Below are positions 1-8,174 of a stretch of 64,000 nt of DNA, one piece after another. Under the pieces are notes generated by a model that did no database searches, was not told the origin of the DNA, and saw only the letters and a program-made list of their open reading frames with translations. The position numbers were made by a program, and so were the translations under genes. This DNA is from Brevibacterium casei CIP 102111 (lineage in GTDB: Bacteria > Actinomycetota > Actinomycetes > Actinomycetales > Brevibacteriaceae), in contig NZ_FXZC01000001.1 in the NCBI RefSeq assembly GCF_900169275.1, forward strand, positions 372,001 through 436,000, read 5' to 3'. The number at the start of each line of letters is the position of its first letter. Within the stretch, counting starts at the first letter, position 1.

Positions 1-1657
1 TGAGGACGACGGCGGCCACGGTGAGCCAGGCCATCGCGAGCGGTTCGAGATCGACCGAGGGGTACTGGCCGATGTGGACGAACAGCGAGAGGTCGAGGAT
101 CGCCTCGTCGAGGTCGAGCATCCCGCCGAAGAGAGCGAGCACGGCACCGAGGGCGAAGACGACCCACACGACGCCCTGCAGCCGCGGGATGATGCCGTAG
201 AGGGCGAAGACGATCCCTGCGAGCACCCACACGGCCGGGGTCTGTGCGACATGGCCGACGAACGATGGCCAGAGGAGGTCCCAGTCACCGGTCGAGGCCG
301 CGGCCCCGACACCCTCACCGAGGCCGGCGAGGCCCATGAGCAGCAGCGCGCCGAGGAAGGTCACCGCCGCCCACGCGAGCATCCAGCCGGGACGGCTGAC
401 CGCGGTCGCGAGCACGGGCTCGGTGCGGTAGGCCTGCTCCTCGCTGCGCAGCCCGGAGGCGGAGAGGATCGCGAAGACGGCGACGATGATCGTGAAGTAG
501 AGCGCCATGTACCCGAGGTAGCCGTCGACGATGCCGTCGGCCCCGCCCATGATCGCGAGGATCTCCGGCGGCATGCCCTCGGCGCCCTCGGCCATCGGCG
601 AAGTGAACGAGCCGAAGACGACGCCCATGATGAGGATGCCCACCGACCACCAGATGAGGCTCGAGCGCTGCAGACGCAGGGCGAGGGCGAACGGCGAGCT
701 CAGCGCCGTCGAGGCCTCCGACCGCCCGAGGCGATCGGGAAGGATGCCGGCGGCGAGGTCGCGCCGCGACTGGAGGGTGAGCGCGAGGGCGACGAGGAGG
801 ACGAAGAACCCTGCGCTCAGCCACAGCGGCCACCACCGGTCGAGGGTGAATGGCGCGGTCTGCTGTGCCCAGCCGAGCGGGGACAGCCACGAGAGCCAGT
901 CGAGGTCCCCGTCCTGGACGGCGGACATGTCGCCGAGGCCGCGGACGATGAAGAACGCGGCGAGGACGGCCCCGGCGATCCCCGAGCTGGCCCGGGCGAA
1001 CGCGGAGAGCTGCGCGGTCACTGCCGCGACACCGGCGAAGACGACGCCGACGGAGCCGACGCTGACGCCGAAGAGCAGCGCCGAGGAGAACGGGCGCGGC
1101 TCGGCCTGCGAGAAGTAGAACGCCACGGCCATGCCGAGGCTCGTCAGAGCGCTCATGAGCACGGCGAGGACGAGGGCGGCGATGAGCTGCGTGTGCCGTC
1201 CGGTGACGTTGGCGCGGATGAGCTCGGCACGTCCCGTCTGCTCTTCGCTGCGGGTGTGACGGGAGATCGTGAGGATCCCCATGAGGGCCGCGCCGAGCAT
1301 GAGGAAGACGCCGTACATGCCGACGACGAACCGCGGCACCGTGATGTCGTCGAAGCCGTAGCCGGGGCCGGTGATGATGCCCATAACGGGGTTCTGCGCG
1401 AAGACCATCATCGACTCGAGGGACGATCCCTCGAGGACGACGGCGATGGCATTGGCGAAGTACGCGGTCATCACGGTGAGACCGAGCACCCACAGGGGAA
1501 GGCGGAGGCGGTCGCGACGGAGCATGAAGCGCAGCATCGTGCCCAGGCCCGAGAGGTTCGAGCCCGACTCGGCACGGTGGGCCGGATGGTCGCGGTGCGC
1601 AGGCGCGCGTTGGCCCGCACGAGGGTCGTCGGCGGCGAGCAGACGAGTGGTGGTCAT
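1..1657 (-). CDS. ABC-2 type multidrug exporter permease (3' end cut by window)
   Basis: Membrane subunit of a two-gene ABC exporter. The reading frame is open from the ATG at 1657 to the left window edge, about 552 codons. The start [11 protein letters not shown] is followed by a basic stretch and then hydrophobic segments separated by short loops (for example around [15 protein letters not shown]), as in the 530-550-residue permeases paired with DrrA-like ATPases. The start overlaps the ATPase stop as ATGA (1654-1657), so the two are translationally coupled, and a TetR gene lies upstream in the same operon. The last readable residues ([13 protein letters not shown]) are a membrane segment, so only the C-terminus is missing. 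The exported compound cannot be told from sequence; drug or lipid export is inferred from the TetR-ATPase-permease arrangement. Confidence 0.85.
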   Translation of the reverse strand, partial: MTTTRLLAADDPRAGQRAPAHRDHPAHRAESGSNLSGLGTMLRFMLRRDRLRLPLWVLGLTVMTAYFANAIAVVLEGSSLESMMVFAQNPVMGIITGPGYGFDDITVPRFVVGMYGVFLMLGAALMGILTISRHTRSEEQTGRAELIRANVTGRHTQLIAALVLAVLMSALTSLGMAVAFYFSQAEPRPFSSALLFGVSVGSVGVVFAGVAAVTAQLSAFARASSGIAGAVLAAFFIVRGLGDMSAVQDGDLDWLSWLSPLGWAQQTAPFTLDRWWPLWLSAGFFVLLVALALTLQSRRDLAAGILPDRLGRSEASTALSSPFALALRLQRSSLIWWSVGILIMGVVFGSFTSPMAEGAEGMPPEILAIMGGADGIVDGYLGYMALYFTIIVAVFAILSASGLRSEEQAYRTEPVLATAVSRPGWMLAWAAVTFLGALLLMGLAGLGEGVGAAASTGDWDLLWPSFVGHVAQTPAVWVLAGIVFALYGIIPRLQGVVWVVFALGAVLALFGGMLDLDEAILDLSLFVHIGQYPSVDLEPLAMAWLTVAAVVL

Positions 1658-2589
1658 GACTCCTCCGTTCCGTAGTGGCGCAGCAGCAGCTGCTCGAGCG
1701 TCGGCGGGGTGGCCGTGAGCGACTCGATGTCGTGGTCGCCGAGCGCCCGCATGATGCCGGGCAGCTGCGCGGTGTCGGCGCTGAAGTGCAGCCGGCGTCC
1801 CTCGCGGACGAGGTCGTGGACGCCGGACATCCTCGTCAGCTCGGGGATGTCCTTGACGACCTGCACGGTCACCGTCGTGCGCGAGAGGTGCCGGAGGTCG
1901 GCGAGCGCACCGCTCTCGACGATCCTGCCCGCCCGGATGATCGAGACCCGGTCGGCGAGCGCCTCGACCTGGGCGAGGATGTGGCTCGAGAGGAGCACGG
2001 TGCGCCCCTGCTCCTTCGCCTCCCGGATGCACTCCTGGAAGACGGCCTCCATGAGCGGGTCGAGACCCGCCGTGGGCTCGTCGAGGAGGAGCAGCTCGAC
2101 GTTCGAGGCGAGCGCGGAGATGAGCGCGACCTTCTGCCGGTTGCCCTTCGAATACGTCCGCCCCTTCTTCCTGGGATCGAGGTCGAAGCGCTCGATGAGC
2201 TCGTCGCGCCGGCGCTCGTCGACCCCGCCGCGCAGCCGCGAGAAGAGGTCGATCGCCTCCCCGCCGGTCAGACCCGGCCAGAGTTCGACATCGCCGGGAA
2301 CGTAGGCGAGCCGCCGATGCAGCGACACGGCCTGCGACCACGGGTCCTCGCCGAGGAGGCGGACCCGTCCGCGGTCGTGGCGGAGGATTCCGAGGAGGAT
2401 CCGGATCGTCGTCGACTTCCCGGCGCCGTTGGGGCCGAGGAAGCCGTGGACCTCGCCTCGGTCGACGGTGAGGTCGAGGCCGTCGAGGGCGCGCACGCGT
2501 CCGTAGCTCTTGACCACGTGGTCGAGTTCGATGGCCGCCGAGGAGGTGCCCGGTGAGCGGTCGCGCGCGGTCGTCGTCGTCATCGTCAT
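1654..2589 (-). CDS. ABC exporter ATP-binding protein (DrrA/CcmA-type)
   Basis: Cytoplasmic ATPase, 311 aa, energising the downstream permease. Walker [10 protein letters not shown] is at residues 52-60, the signature-like YSKGNRQK at 146-153, Walker B LLLLDEP at 166-172, and the SSH switch histidine near 201. The signature is SKGNRQ instead of LSGGQ, as in many antibiotic-resistance DrrA-type ATPases. The roughly 80-residue C-terminal extension is also typical of that group. The start overlaps the TetR stop (ATGA at 2586-2589), so regulator, ATPase and permease form one transcript controlled from the operator at 3233-3266. Product class is firm; substrate is unknown. Confidence 0.93.
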   Translation of the reverse strand: MTMTTTTARDRSPGTSSAAIELDHVVKSYGRVRALDGLDLTVDRGEVHGFLGPNGAGKSTTIRILLGILRHDRGRVRLLGEDPWSQAVSLHRRLAYVPGDVELWPGLTGGEAIDLFSRLRGGVDERRRDELIERFDLDPRKKGRTYSKGNRQKVALISALASNVELLLLDEPTAGLDPLMEAVFQECIREAKEQGRTVLLSSHILAQVEALADRVSIIRAGRIVESGALADLRHLSRTTVTVQVVKDIPELTRMSGVHDLVREGRRLHFSADTAQLPGIMRALGDHDIESLTATPPTLEQLLLRHYGTEES

Positions 2590-3242
2590 GGTGTGTCATC
2601 TCCCTTGGTCGGAGTGTCAGGGGTCTGGTCGGGAACGGAGTCGAGGACGCCGTTCTGGTAGAGGTCGAGCAGGTGCGGGGCGATGCGGGTCATCGTCTCG
2701 GCGATGTCCCCGGTGCCGAGGTTGGACTCGAGGCGCTGTGCGAGCATCGCCGGGGCGAGCGCCATGACGGCGAGGGTGGCCGCCTGGCCGTGCGGGTCGT
2801 CGCTGCGTCGGAAGCTGTAGCCGGCGAAGCCGTCGGCGAGATAGGACTCGACGAGGTCGACGTAGTGGTCGAAGTAGCGCTGGCCGTGGGGACTGGGGTC
2901 GAGGAGCGATTTGAGGAGGTATTCGACGGCGGTCGTCATCACCGGGTCGTCGAACATCATCTGCATGGCCATCACCGCGTACTTCGCGTTCTCGGCCTTC
3001 TTCTCGGTGATGAGCGCGAAGACGTGGTCGTCGCACGCGGTGCGCAGTCCCTCCTTCGACCCGAAGTGGTGGATGACGAGTCCGGGGGAGACGCCGGCGG
3101 CCGCGGCGATCGCGCGCACCGTCGTCTTCGCGAACCCGTGGGCGGCGAACTCTCCGACGGCGGCGTCGAGGATCCTCTGCGCGGTCTCGGGAGACGAATT
3201 GGGGGAGCGGCCGGGCTCCTTCTGCGGGCTGGTTGAACGCAT
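2586..3242 (-). CDS. TetR-family autoregulator of the ABC exporter
   Basis: DNA-binding repressor of about 218 aa. The N-terminal TetR helix-turn-helix is clear ([18 protein letters not shown], then [22 protein letters not shown]), followed by a variable ligand-binding domain. The frame stays open up to a TTG at 3278, but that TTG is the -35 box of the promoter (TTGACA 3278-3273, 17-bp spacer, TTTAAT 3255-3250). The ATG at 3242 lies 7 nt after the -10, so I choose it as a leaderless start; ATG 3260 is inside the spacer. A palindrome covers the -10 and start region, which implies autorepression of the whole exporter operon. Confidence 0.9.
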   Translation of the reverse strand: MRSTSPQKEPGRSPNSSPETAQRILDAAVGEFAAHGFAKTTVRAIAAAAGVSPGLVIHHFGSKEGLRTACDDHVFALITEKKAENAKYAVMAMQMMFDDPVMTTAVEYLLKSLLDPSPHGQRYFDHYVDLVESYLADGFAGYSFRRSDDPHGQAATLAVMALAPAMLAQRLESNLGTGDIAETMTRIAPHLLDLYQNGVLDSVPDQTPDTPTKGDDTP

Positions 3243-3278
3243 GTTTAATATTAAACGCATGTTCAATCGTGCTGTCAA
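3233..3278 (-). promoter_or_regulatory. Promoter and TetR operator of the exporter operon
   Basis: On the minus strand TTGACA (3278-3273) and TTTAAT (3255-3250) are separated by exactly 17 bp, the best sigma-70-type promoter in the window. A perfect 14-bp palindrome GTTTAATATTAAAC (3243-3256) overlaps the -10 and ends at the start codon, flanked by TTGAAC (3233-3238) and GTTCAA (3261-3266). The unit AACGCATGTTYAAT is also directly repeated (3237 and 3255 region). Binding here would block both promoter opening and initiation. Confidence 0.8.
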
Positions 3279-3332
3279 CAGAGTCGCGGTGAATCCTGCT
3301 CAGGCGGATTCCTCGCGCTCCCGGCCGGGGTC

Positions 3333-3360
3333 TTGACGTACAACCATTCGGTTGTAGGAT
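3333..3360 (+). promoter_or_regulatory. Promoter with ArsR operator
   Basis: TTGACG (3333-3338), 16-bp spacer and TAGGAT (3355-3360) precede the ArsR ATG by 6 nt, so the transcript is probably leaderless. The spacer is filled by the inverted repeat TACAACC-ATTC-GGTTGTA (3339-3356). An operator placed between -35 and -10 fits autorepression by the product of the gene at 3367. Confidence 0.75.
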
Positions 3361-3366
3361 GAGGCC

Positions 3367-3708
3367 ATGACAGCCTCCGCCGACGCCCTCATCGACGATC
3401 GCACCGATGCGGTCTTCCAGGCGCTGGCGGACCGGACCAGGCGCGACATCGTGCGCCGGGTCGCGGTCGAGGGGCTGTCGGTGTCCGAGCTCGCGTCGTC
3501 CTACGACATGAGCTTCGCCGCGGTCCAGAAGCACGTCGCCGTGCTCGAACGCGCGGGACTGGTGACCAAGGAACGCGTGGGCAGGTCGCAGGTGACCCGT
3601 GCCGACGTCGGGGCGATCCGGACCGTGCGCGACCTCCTCGGCGAACTCGAGGTCCAATGGCGGGGCCGCGTCGAGCGCATCGACGCCCTCCTCGCCGAGG
3701 ATGTGTGA
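3367..3708 (+). CDS. ArsR-family winged-helix regulator
   Basis: Small DNA-binding regulator, 113 aa, of the ArsR subgroup that travels with SRPBCC/AHSA1 proteins. The wHTH is seen as FQALADRTRRDIVRRV, LSVSELASSYDMSFAAVQKH and LERAGLVTKERVGRSQ. No cysteine metal site of the classical ArsR/SmtB kind is present, so the effector is probably not a metal. The SRPBCC gene follows 77 bp downstream in the same direction. The palindrome between -35 and -10 is the likely autoregulatory site. Confidence 0.9.
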   Translation: MTASADALIDDRTDAVFQALADRTRRDIVRRVAVEGLSVSELASSYDMSFAAVQKHVAVLERAGLVTKERVGRSQVTRADVGAIRTVRDLLGELEVQWRGRVERIDALLAEDV

Positions 3709-3785
3709 GGTTCGGGCACGACACACAGACCCGGCCCGGGTCGGTGCCGAGGCGACCGCGACGGTCGCAGGAAAGAGGAGACGCC

Positions 3786-4274
3786 ATGCCCGTGACAGAG
3801 ACCAGCCACGACGAGGACACGAGGACCCTGACGATGGTCGCCCGCTTCGCGGCCCCGCCCGAGAGAGTCTGGGACGTCTATGCCGATCCCCGTCAGCTCG
3901 AGCGGGTGTGGGGACCGCCGACCTATCCCGCCACCGTCGTCGACCACGAGCTGACACCCGGAGGTCGCGTCACCTACTACATGACGAGTCCTGAAGGGGA
4001 GAGGTACTACGGGCTGTGGGAGGTCACGGCCGTCGACGCACCCCACGGCTTCGAGTTCACCGACTGGTTCGCCGACGACTCGTTCACGATCGACGAGACC
4101 CTGCCCGGCAGCACGAACACCTACACCTTCACCCCTGACGGAGACGGGACGAAAGCGGTCTACACCTCGGTCTTCGACAGCGTCGAGGGCCTGCGCACGG
4201 TGCTCGAGATGGGCGTGGTCGAAGGCGCGACGGAGGCGATCGGCCAGATCGACGACCTCCTCGCCCGCGACTGA
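3786..4274 (+). CDS. SRPBCC (AHSA1-like) domain protein
   Basis: A 162-aa protein of the START/Bet v1 superfamily with the AHSA1 layout: the N-terminal strand with RFAAPPERVWDVYADPRQLERVW, then GGRVTYYMTSPEG, and the C-terminal helix EGATEAIGQIDDLLA. These form a small ligand-binding helix-grip cavity; the ligand is unknown. The ATG at 3786 has AAAGAGGAG ending 5 nt upstream. The same frame is open further upstream, but that part runs through the ArsR end and spacer and is not conserved-looking. It is paired with the ArsR at 3367, and a second ArsR-SRPBCC pair lies at 29.7-30.6 kb. Confidence 0.88.
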   Translation: MPVTETSHDEDTRTLTMVARFAAPPERVWDVYADPRQLERVWGPPTYPATVVDHELTPGGRVTYYMTSPEGERYYGLWEVTAVDAPHGFEFTDWFADDSFTIDETLPGSTNTYTFTPDGDGTKAVYTSVFDSVEGLRTVLEMGVVEGATEAIGQIDDLLARD

Positions 4275-4280
4275 CCAGCG

Positions 4281-4362
4281 GGCACCGCGCCCCTTCAGCC
4301 GGTGCCGCGCCCGGTCAGCGATCCCCGCGCCCGGTCAGCGGATCACGGACACGGCGATCCGC
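4281..4362. terminator. Hairpins and 20-bp repeat between convergent genes
   Basis: The spacer between the SRPBCC gene and the MFS gene holds GGCACCG/CGGTGCC (4281-4287 with 4300-4306) and GCGGATC/GATCCGC (4338-4344 with 4356-4362). A 16-bp unit CCGCGCCCGGTCAGCG is directly repeated at 4305-4320 and 4325-4340. Neither hairpin is followed by a T-run, so bidirectional termination is only likely. Confidence 0.4.
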
Positions 4363-4372
4363 CTCGGCGGGG

Positions 4373-5692
4373 TCAGTCCTCCCTCATCGCCGCCATCGAC
4401 CTCTGCGGGGCGTCCGGCTGGGCGGGGATGATGAGGAGGAGTCCGAGCACGAGGACGACGATGATGCCGAGCGTACCCGCGCGCTGGTAGCCGAGGATCG
4501 AGATCGAGAGGGCGAACATGGCCGGGCCGAGGAAGCTCACGGCCCGGCCGGTCGTCGCGTAGAGGCCGAAGTTCTCACCCGCGCGCTCGGGTGGGGTGAT
4601 GCGGGCGAGGAACGACCGCGACGAGGACTGCACCGGTCCGACGCAGAAGCTGAGGACGAGGGCGCAGACCCAGAACACGCCGGCCTCGGCGGAGAAGAGG
4701 ATGGGGACGCCGCCTGCGATGATGACGATGAGGCCTGCGATGATGACGGGTTTGGGACCGAACCGGTCGTCGAGGAACCCGGCGATCATCGCACCGGCCC
4801 CGGCAGCGACGTTGGCGGCGACCCCGAGGACGATGATCTCGGAGGCGGAGAAGCCGTAGCTGCCGGCCGCGAGCACCCCGGCGAAGGCGAAGATCGCGGC
4901 GAGCCCGTCGCGGAAGACCGCGGAGGCGATGAAGAACCGCAGCGTCTGATGCTCGGTCCGCCACATCCGCACGAGGCGGCGGACGAGGGAGGCGTAGTCG
5001 GCGATGAACGCCCGGACAGGGTGCCCCGCCGAGGTGCCCGTGACCTTCGCCCCGGGTGCTGTGATGAGGACGGGGATCGCAAAGATCGCGAACCAGGCCG
5101 CGGAGAGGGCGGCGACGACGCGGTAGCGCAGCCCGCCCTCGTCGGTGGCGCCGAAGAGTCCGACCTCGGGTTGGATGACGAGGACGAGGAGGAGGACGAG
5201 GAGGACGAGTCCGCCCGCGTACCCCATGCCCCAGCCGAATCCGGAGACCTTCCCGACGTTCTCCGGGGTGCTGATGCGGACCATGATGCCGTTGTAGGCC
5301 ACCTCGGCGAACTCGAAGAAGACGCTGCCCACGGCGATGAGGAGGAGACCCAGCCACAGGTAGGCGGGGGAGTCGCGGACGAAGAAGAGGCCGAACATCG
5401 TCGCGACGACGATCGCGGTGTGGACGCCGAGCCAGAGTTTGTGGCGCCCCCCGGCATCGGCGCGGGTGCCGACGGCGGGGGCGACGAGGGCGATGACGAG
5501 GCCTGCGGCGGCCATCGACCACCCGAGCGCAGTCGATCCGGCCTCCTCGCTCGAGGCCACGGCCTTCGTCAGATAGGGGGTGAAGACGAATGTGATGATC
5601 ACGGCATTGAACGACGCCGAACCCCAATCCCACAGGGCCCAGCTGAAGACGCTTCGGCGTGAGCTGGACGGGGATCTCGGGTGTGCGCGCAT
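4373..5692 (-). CDS. MFS transporter, Atg22/UMF1 (YxiO-like) group
   Basis: Inner-membrane transporter, 439 aa with about 12 hydrophobic segments. The opening FSWALWDWGSASFNAVIITFVFTPYL is characteristic of the Atg22-like/UMF1 group, and GWGMGYAGG sits in the middle. The central loop near residue 230 (RRLVRMWRTEHQTLRFF) is the usual cytoplasmic link between six-helix halves. Substrates in this family are poorly known (amino-acid efflux from the vacuole in yeast Atg22); none is assigned here. The ATG at 5692 lies 6 nt after a TACAGT box, and a TetR-type palindrome sits just upstream. It is divergent from the BCCT gene. Confidence 0.85.
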   Translation of the reverse strand: MRAHPRSPSSSRRSVFSWALWDWGSASFNAVIITFVFTPYLTKAVASSEEAGSTALGWSMAAAGLVIALVAPAVGTRADAGGRHKLWLGVHTAIVVATMFGLFFVRDSPAYLWLGLLLIAVGSVFFEFAEVAYNGIMVRISTPENVGKVSGFGWGMGYAGGLVLLVLLLVLVIQPEVGLFGATDEGGLRYRVVAALSAAWFAIFAIPVLITAPGAKVTGTSAGHPVRAFIADYASLVRRLVRMWRTEHQTLRFFIASAVFRDGLAAIFAFAGVLAAGSYGFSASEIIVLGVAANVAAGAGAMIAGFLDDRFGPKPVIIAGLIVIIAGGVPILFSAEAGVFWVCALVLSFCVGPVQSSSRSFLARITPPERAGENFGLYATTGRAVSFLGPAMFALSISILGYQRAGTLGIIVVLVLGLLLIIPAQPDAPQRSMAAMRED

Positions 5693-5698
5693 GTCGTC

Positions 5699-5725
5699 AC
5701 TGTACTGAACCGAGCGGTCGGTTCA
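5699..5725 (-). promoter_or_regulatory. -10 box and TetR-type palindrome upstream of the MFS gene
   Basis: Minus-strand TACAGT (5704-5699) ends 6 nt before the ATG at 5692. Immediately upstream is the perfect inverted repeat TGAACCGA-GCGG-TCGGTTCA (5706-5725), a shape typical of TetR-family operators. No regulator gene is adjacent, so the regulator must act in trans. Confidence 0.55.
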
Positions 5726-5813
5726 TGTCCGCCACATGGGAATTCGGTTGATGTTTGCCCAGGATTACGGCAAGGTGGTAAGTCGTTCAGAGGCACCCGA
5801 TACGAAGGACTCC

Positions 5814-7808
5814 ATGACTGATTCCCAGGCGGACACGACAGATTCGGCGGGCACTCCGCCGGGTGACGACGAGCAGAACCACTACCTCTTCGGCGCACCC
5901 GATCCCGTCAGACTCCACCTGCCCGACAAGCTCCACATCGGCGAGGACGACTCGGACGAGGCGATCACGGAGAAGCTGCGCCGACAGGGCGTGAATATCG
6001 GCAAGGGGATGATCGCGCCGCGCGTGTTCTGGCCCGCGCTCATCGTCATCGTCGCCGTCGCCGTGCTCTCGATCGTCTTCCCGACCGGTGCCGGTGAGAC
6101 CATCCTCGGCATCCAGTCGTGGATCGTCGCCGACCTCGGCTGGTACTACATGCTCGTCGTCGGAGCCTTCGTCGCCTTCGCGATCGTCGTCGGCGTGTCC
6201 AAGTACGGCAAGATCAAGCTCGGCAAGGACGAGGACGAACCCGAGTTCGGCATCCTCTCCTGGTTCGCGATGCTCTTCGCCGCGGGCATGGGCATCGGCC
6301 TCGTCTTCTACGGAGTCGCCGAACCGCTCACCTTCGCCACCACCGGAGGCAAGCCCGGCTGGCCCGGCGGCGAGGTCGAGAACGCGCAGCTGGGCATGGC
6401 CCAGACCTTCGTCCACTGGGGACTGCACCCGTGGGCGCTCTACGCGGTGCTCGGCATGGCGCTCGCCTACGCGATCCATCGGCGCGGCCGTCCGCTGTCC
6501 ATCCGCTGGGCGCTCGAACCCCTGCTCGGCCGCTACGTCAAGGGCTGGGCCGGCGACCTCATCGACATCATCGCGATCTTCGGCACGGTCTTCGGCATCG
6601 CCACCTCGCTCGGCCTCGGCGTGCAGCAGATCTCCGCGGGACTCGCCCACATCGGGCTCGTCGGCGAGTACGACAACTTCTTCCTCGTCATCCTCATCGT
6701 CATCATCACCCTGCTCGCCACGTTCTCTGTGGTCTCGGGTGTGGGCGCGGGCATCAAGTGGCTCTCGAACATCAACCTCTCGCTGGCGGGCCTCCTGCTC
6801 GTCACCGTGCTCGTGCTCGGACCCACGCTCTTCCTCTTCCAGAACTTCGTCGAGTCCCTCGGCGTCTACCTCGCCAATGTGCTCGGCATGACCTTCGACA
6901 TCGGCGCCTACACCGGTGAGGAGGGCGCTGCATGGAACGCCTCGTGGACCCTCTTCTACTGGGGCTGGTGGATCTCGTGGGCACCGTTCGTCGGCGTCTT
7001 CATCGCCCGCATCTCGCGTGGCCGCACGGTCCGTGAGTTCATCGCCGGTGTCCTCCTCGTGCCCTCGCTCGTCGGGTTCTTCTGGTTCTCCGTCATGGGC
7101 GGTGCCGGCATCTACCGGCAGCTCTTCGGCGCGGGCGACCTCGTCGATCCCGAGGAGGGCGTCGTCGCCGAGCGTGTCCTCTTCGACGTCCTCGGCGGAC
7201 TGCCGCTCGGTTCGGTGCTCTCGGTCATCGCGATCATCCTCGTGGCGATCTTCTTCATCACGTCCTCGGACTCGGGTTCGCTCGTCGTCGACATGCTCGC
7301 CTCGGGTGGTCACCCGAATCCGCCGATCTGGTCGCGTGTGCTTTGGGCTCTGCTCGAGGGCGCGCTCGCGATCGCGCTGCTCACCGCCGGTGGGCTCACG
7401 GCCCTCCAGGCGGGCTCGCTCATCACGGCGCTGCCGTTCAGTATCGTGCTCATCCTCGTCTGCGTCTCGACGCTCAAGGCGTTCGGCAAGGAGGCGAAGC
7501 GCACGGCTGCGATCGAGCGCGCCGCCGCTTACCGGGCCGTGGGCGAGCACCTCGCCGATGACTTCGACCAGTACCTCGGCGACATCGTCGACGAGCGCAT
7601 CGACTACCAGATCACGCGCAGCCGCGGTCTCATCGAACGCCAGCGCGACAAGGCCGCTCGGGAAGGACGCGACGGCGGGGCAGGCCGCGATGGTCGATCG
7701 GGCCGCGATGCCGCCGCGCGCCGGGACGGCAAGGAGGGCAAGGGCCTTCGCGACGCCGCCTGGAAGCTCAACCCCCGCAAGGATTCCGACTCCCGCAAGG
7801 ACAGGTAG
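5814..7808 (+). CDS. BCCT-family betaine/carnitine/choline (osmolyte) transporter
   Basis: Sodium- or proton-coupled importer of compatible solutes, 664 aa from the chosen start. Twelve membrane segments are visible. Family motifs include GMGIGLVFYGVAEP and the tryptophan-rich FYWGWWISWAPFVGVFIARI followed by SRGRTVREF. Long cytoplasmic ends are present, and the tail after the last helix is rich in Arg, Lys and Asp (for example RDGKEGKGLRDAAWKL), as in osmosensing BetP-like carriers. The ATG at 5814 has GAAGGA 4 nt upstream; an in-frame ATG at 5736 lacks a Shine-Dalgarno and would add 26 unusual residues. A strong terminator follows. Confidence 0.92.
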   Translation: MTDSQADTTDSAGTPPGDDEQNHYLFGAPDPVRLHLPDKLHIGEDDSDEAITEKLRRQGVNIGKGMIAPRVFWPALIVIVAVAVLSIVFPTGAGETILGIQSWIVADLGWYYMLVVGAFVAFAIVVGVSKYGKIKLGKDEDEPEFGILSWFAMLFAAGMGIGLVFYGVAEPLTFATTGGKPGWPGGEVENAQLGMAQTFVHWGLHPWALYAVLGMALAYAIHRRGRPLSIRWALEPLLGRYVKGWAGDLIDIIAIFGTVFGIATSLGLGVQQISAGLAHIGLVGEYDNFFLVILIVIITLLATFSVVSGVGAGIKWLSNINLSLAGLLLVTVLVLGPTLFLFQNFVESLGVYLANVLGMTFDIGAYTGEEGAAWNASWTLFYWGWWISWAPFVGVFIARISRGRTVREFIAGVLLVPSLVGFFWFSVMGGAGIYRQLFGAGDLVDPEEGVVAERVLFDVLGGLPLGSVLSVIAIILVAIFFITSSDSGSLVVDMLASGGHPNPPIWSRVLWALLEGALAIALLTAGGLTALQAGSLITALPFSIVLILVCVSTLKAFGKEAKRTAAIERAAAYRAVGEHLADDFDQYLGDIVDERIDYQITRSRGLIERQRDKAAREGRDGGAGRDGRSGRDAAARRDGKEGKGLRDAAWKLNPRKDSDSRKDR

Positions 7809-7825
7809 CCGGCTCCGGCAGCAAC

Positions 7826-7855
7826 GACGGCCCCGTGGTTCGTCACGGGGCCGTC
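7826..7855 (+). terminator. Terminator of the BCCT gene
   Basis: Perfect 12-bp stem GACGGCCCCGTG / CACGGGGCCGTC with a 6-nt loop, beginning 17 bp after the BCCT stop codon. Confidence 0.75.
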
Positions 7856-8174
7856 AGTCTGTGGCCGGACGGTGTCGGCGTCTGCGGGCGGCGGTGCGGG
7901 CGTCGGTGGTCGGACGGTGCCGGCTGGTCGCCCGGGGGCGGCACCCCGCTCTCGCTGCCGGCGACCCCGTTCCCGAGGAGGATCCCGTCCGATACTGACG
8001 CCGATTTCGAATCGGATCCTCCTCGGGAAGGCCCGGCTGGTCGGGCCGACCGCCTCGGCGGGGAAGAGCCGGGGAAGGCCAGGCACGGGATGGGCGGTCG
8101 TGTCGTGACCGCGGCGGGAGTGACCGAGTAGGCTGGAGGCACCTGACCGCGATCGCTACGACCAAGGAGCCCAG
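7856..8174. other. Non-coding spacer upstream of fba with a 16-bp inverted repeat
   Basis: No convincing gene is present. The main structure is TTCCCGAGGAGGATCC (7970-7985) repeated in inverted orientation at 8014-8029, around a 28-bp lower-G+C core. CCGGCTGGTCG occurs once outside each arm (7920 and 8034 regions). One copy of the octamer CCTCGGCG is at 8053-8060. The fba ribosome-binding site AAGGAG lies just before the ATG at 8175. Confidence 0.6.

Noticed and set aside
74-1675. Long plus-strand frame (533 aa) opposite the ABC permease
   Set aside because: Composition is Arg/Glu/Asp/Gly-rich with no family resemblance; the minus strand carries clear permease helices coupled to the ATPase.
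3243-3278. TTG 3278 or ATG 3260 as TetR start
   Set aside because: TTG 3278 is the -35 box and ATG 3260 lies in the promoter spacer, upstream of the predicted transcription start.
8004-8013. TTTCGAATC-like T-loop sequence suggesting a tRNA
   Set aside because: No acceptor stem, D-loop or anticodon stem of the right spacing could be built around it; it belongs to the core of an inverted repeat.
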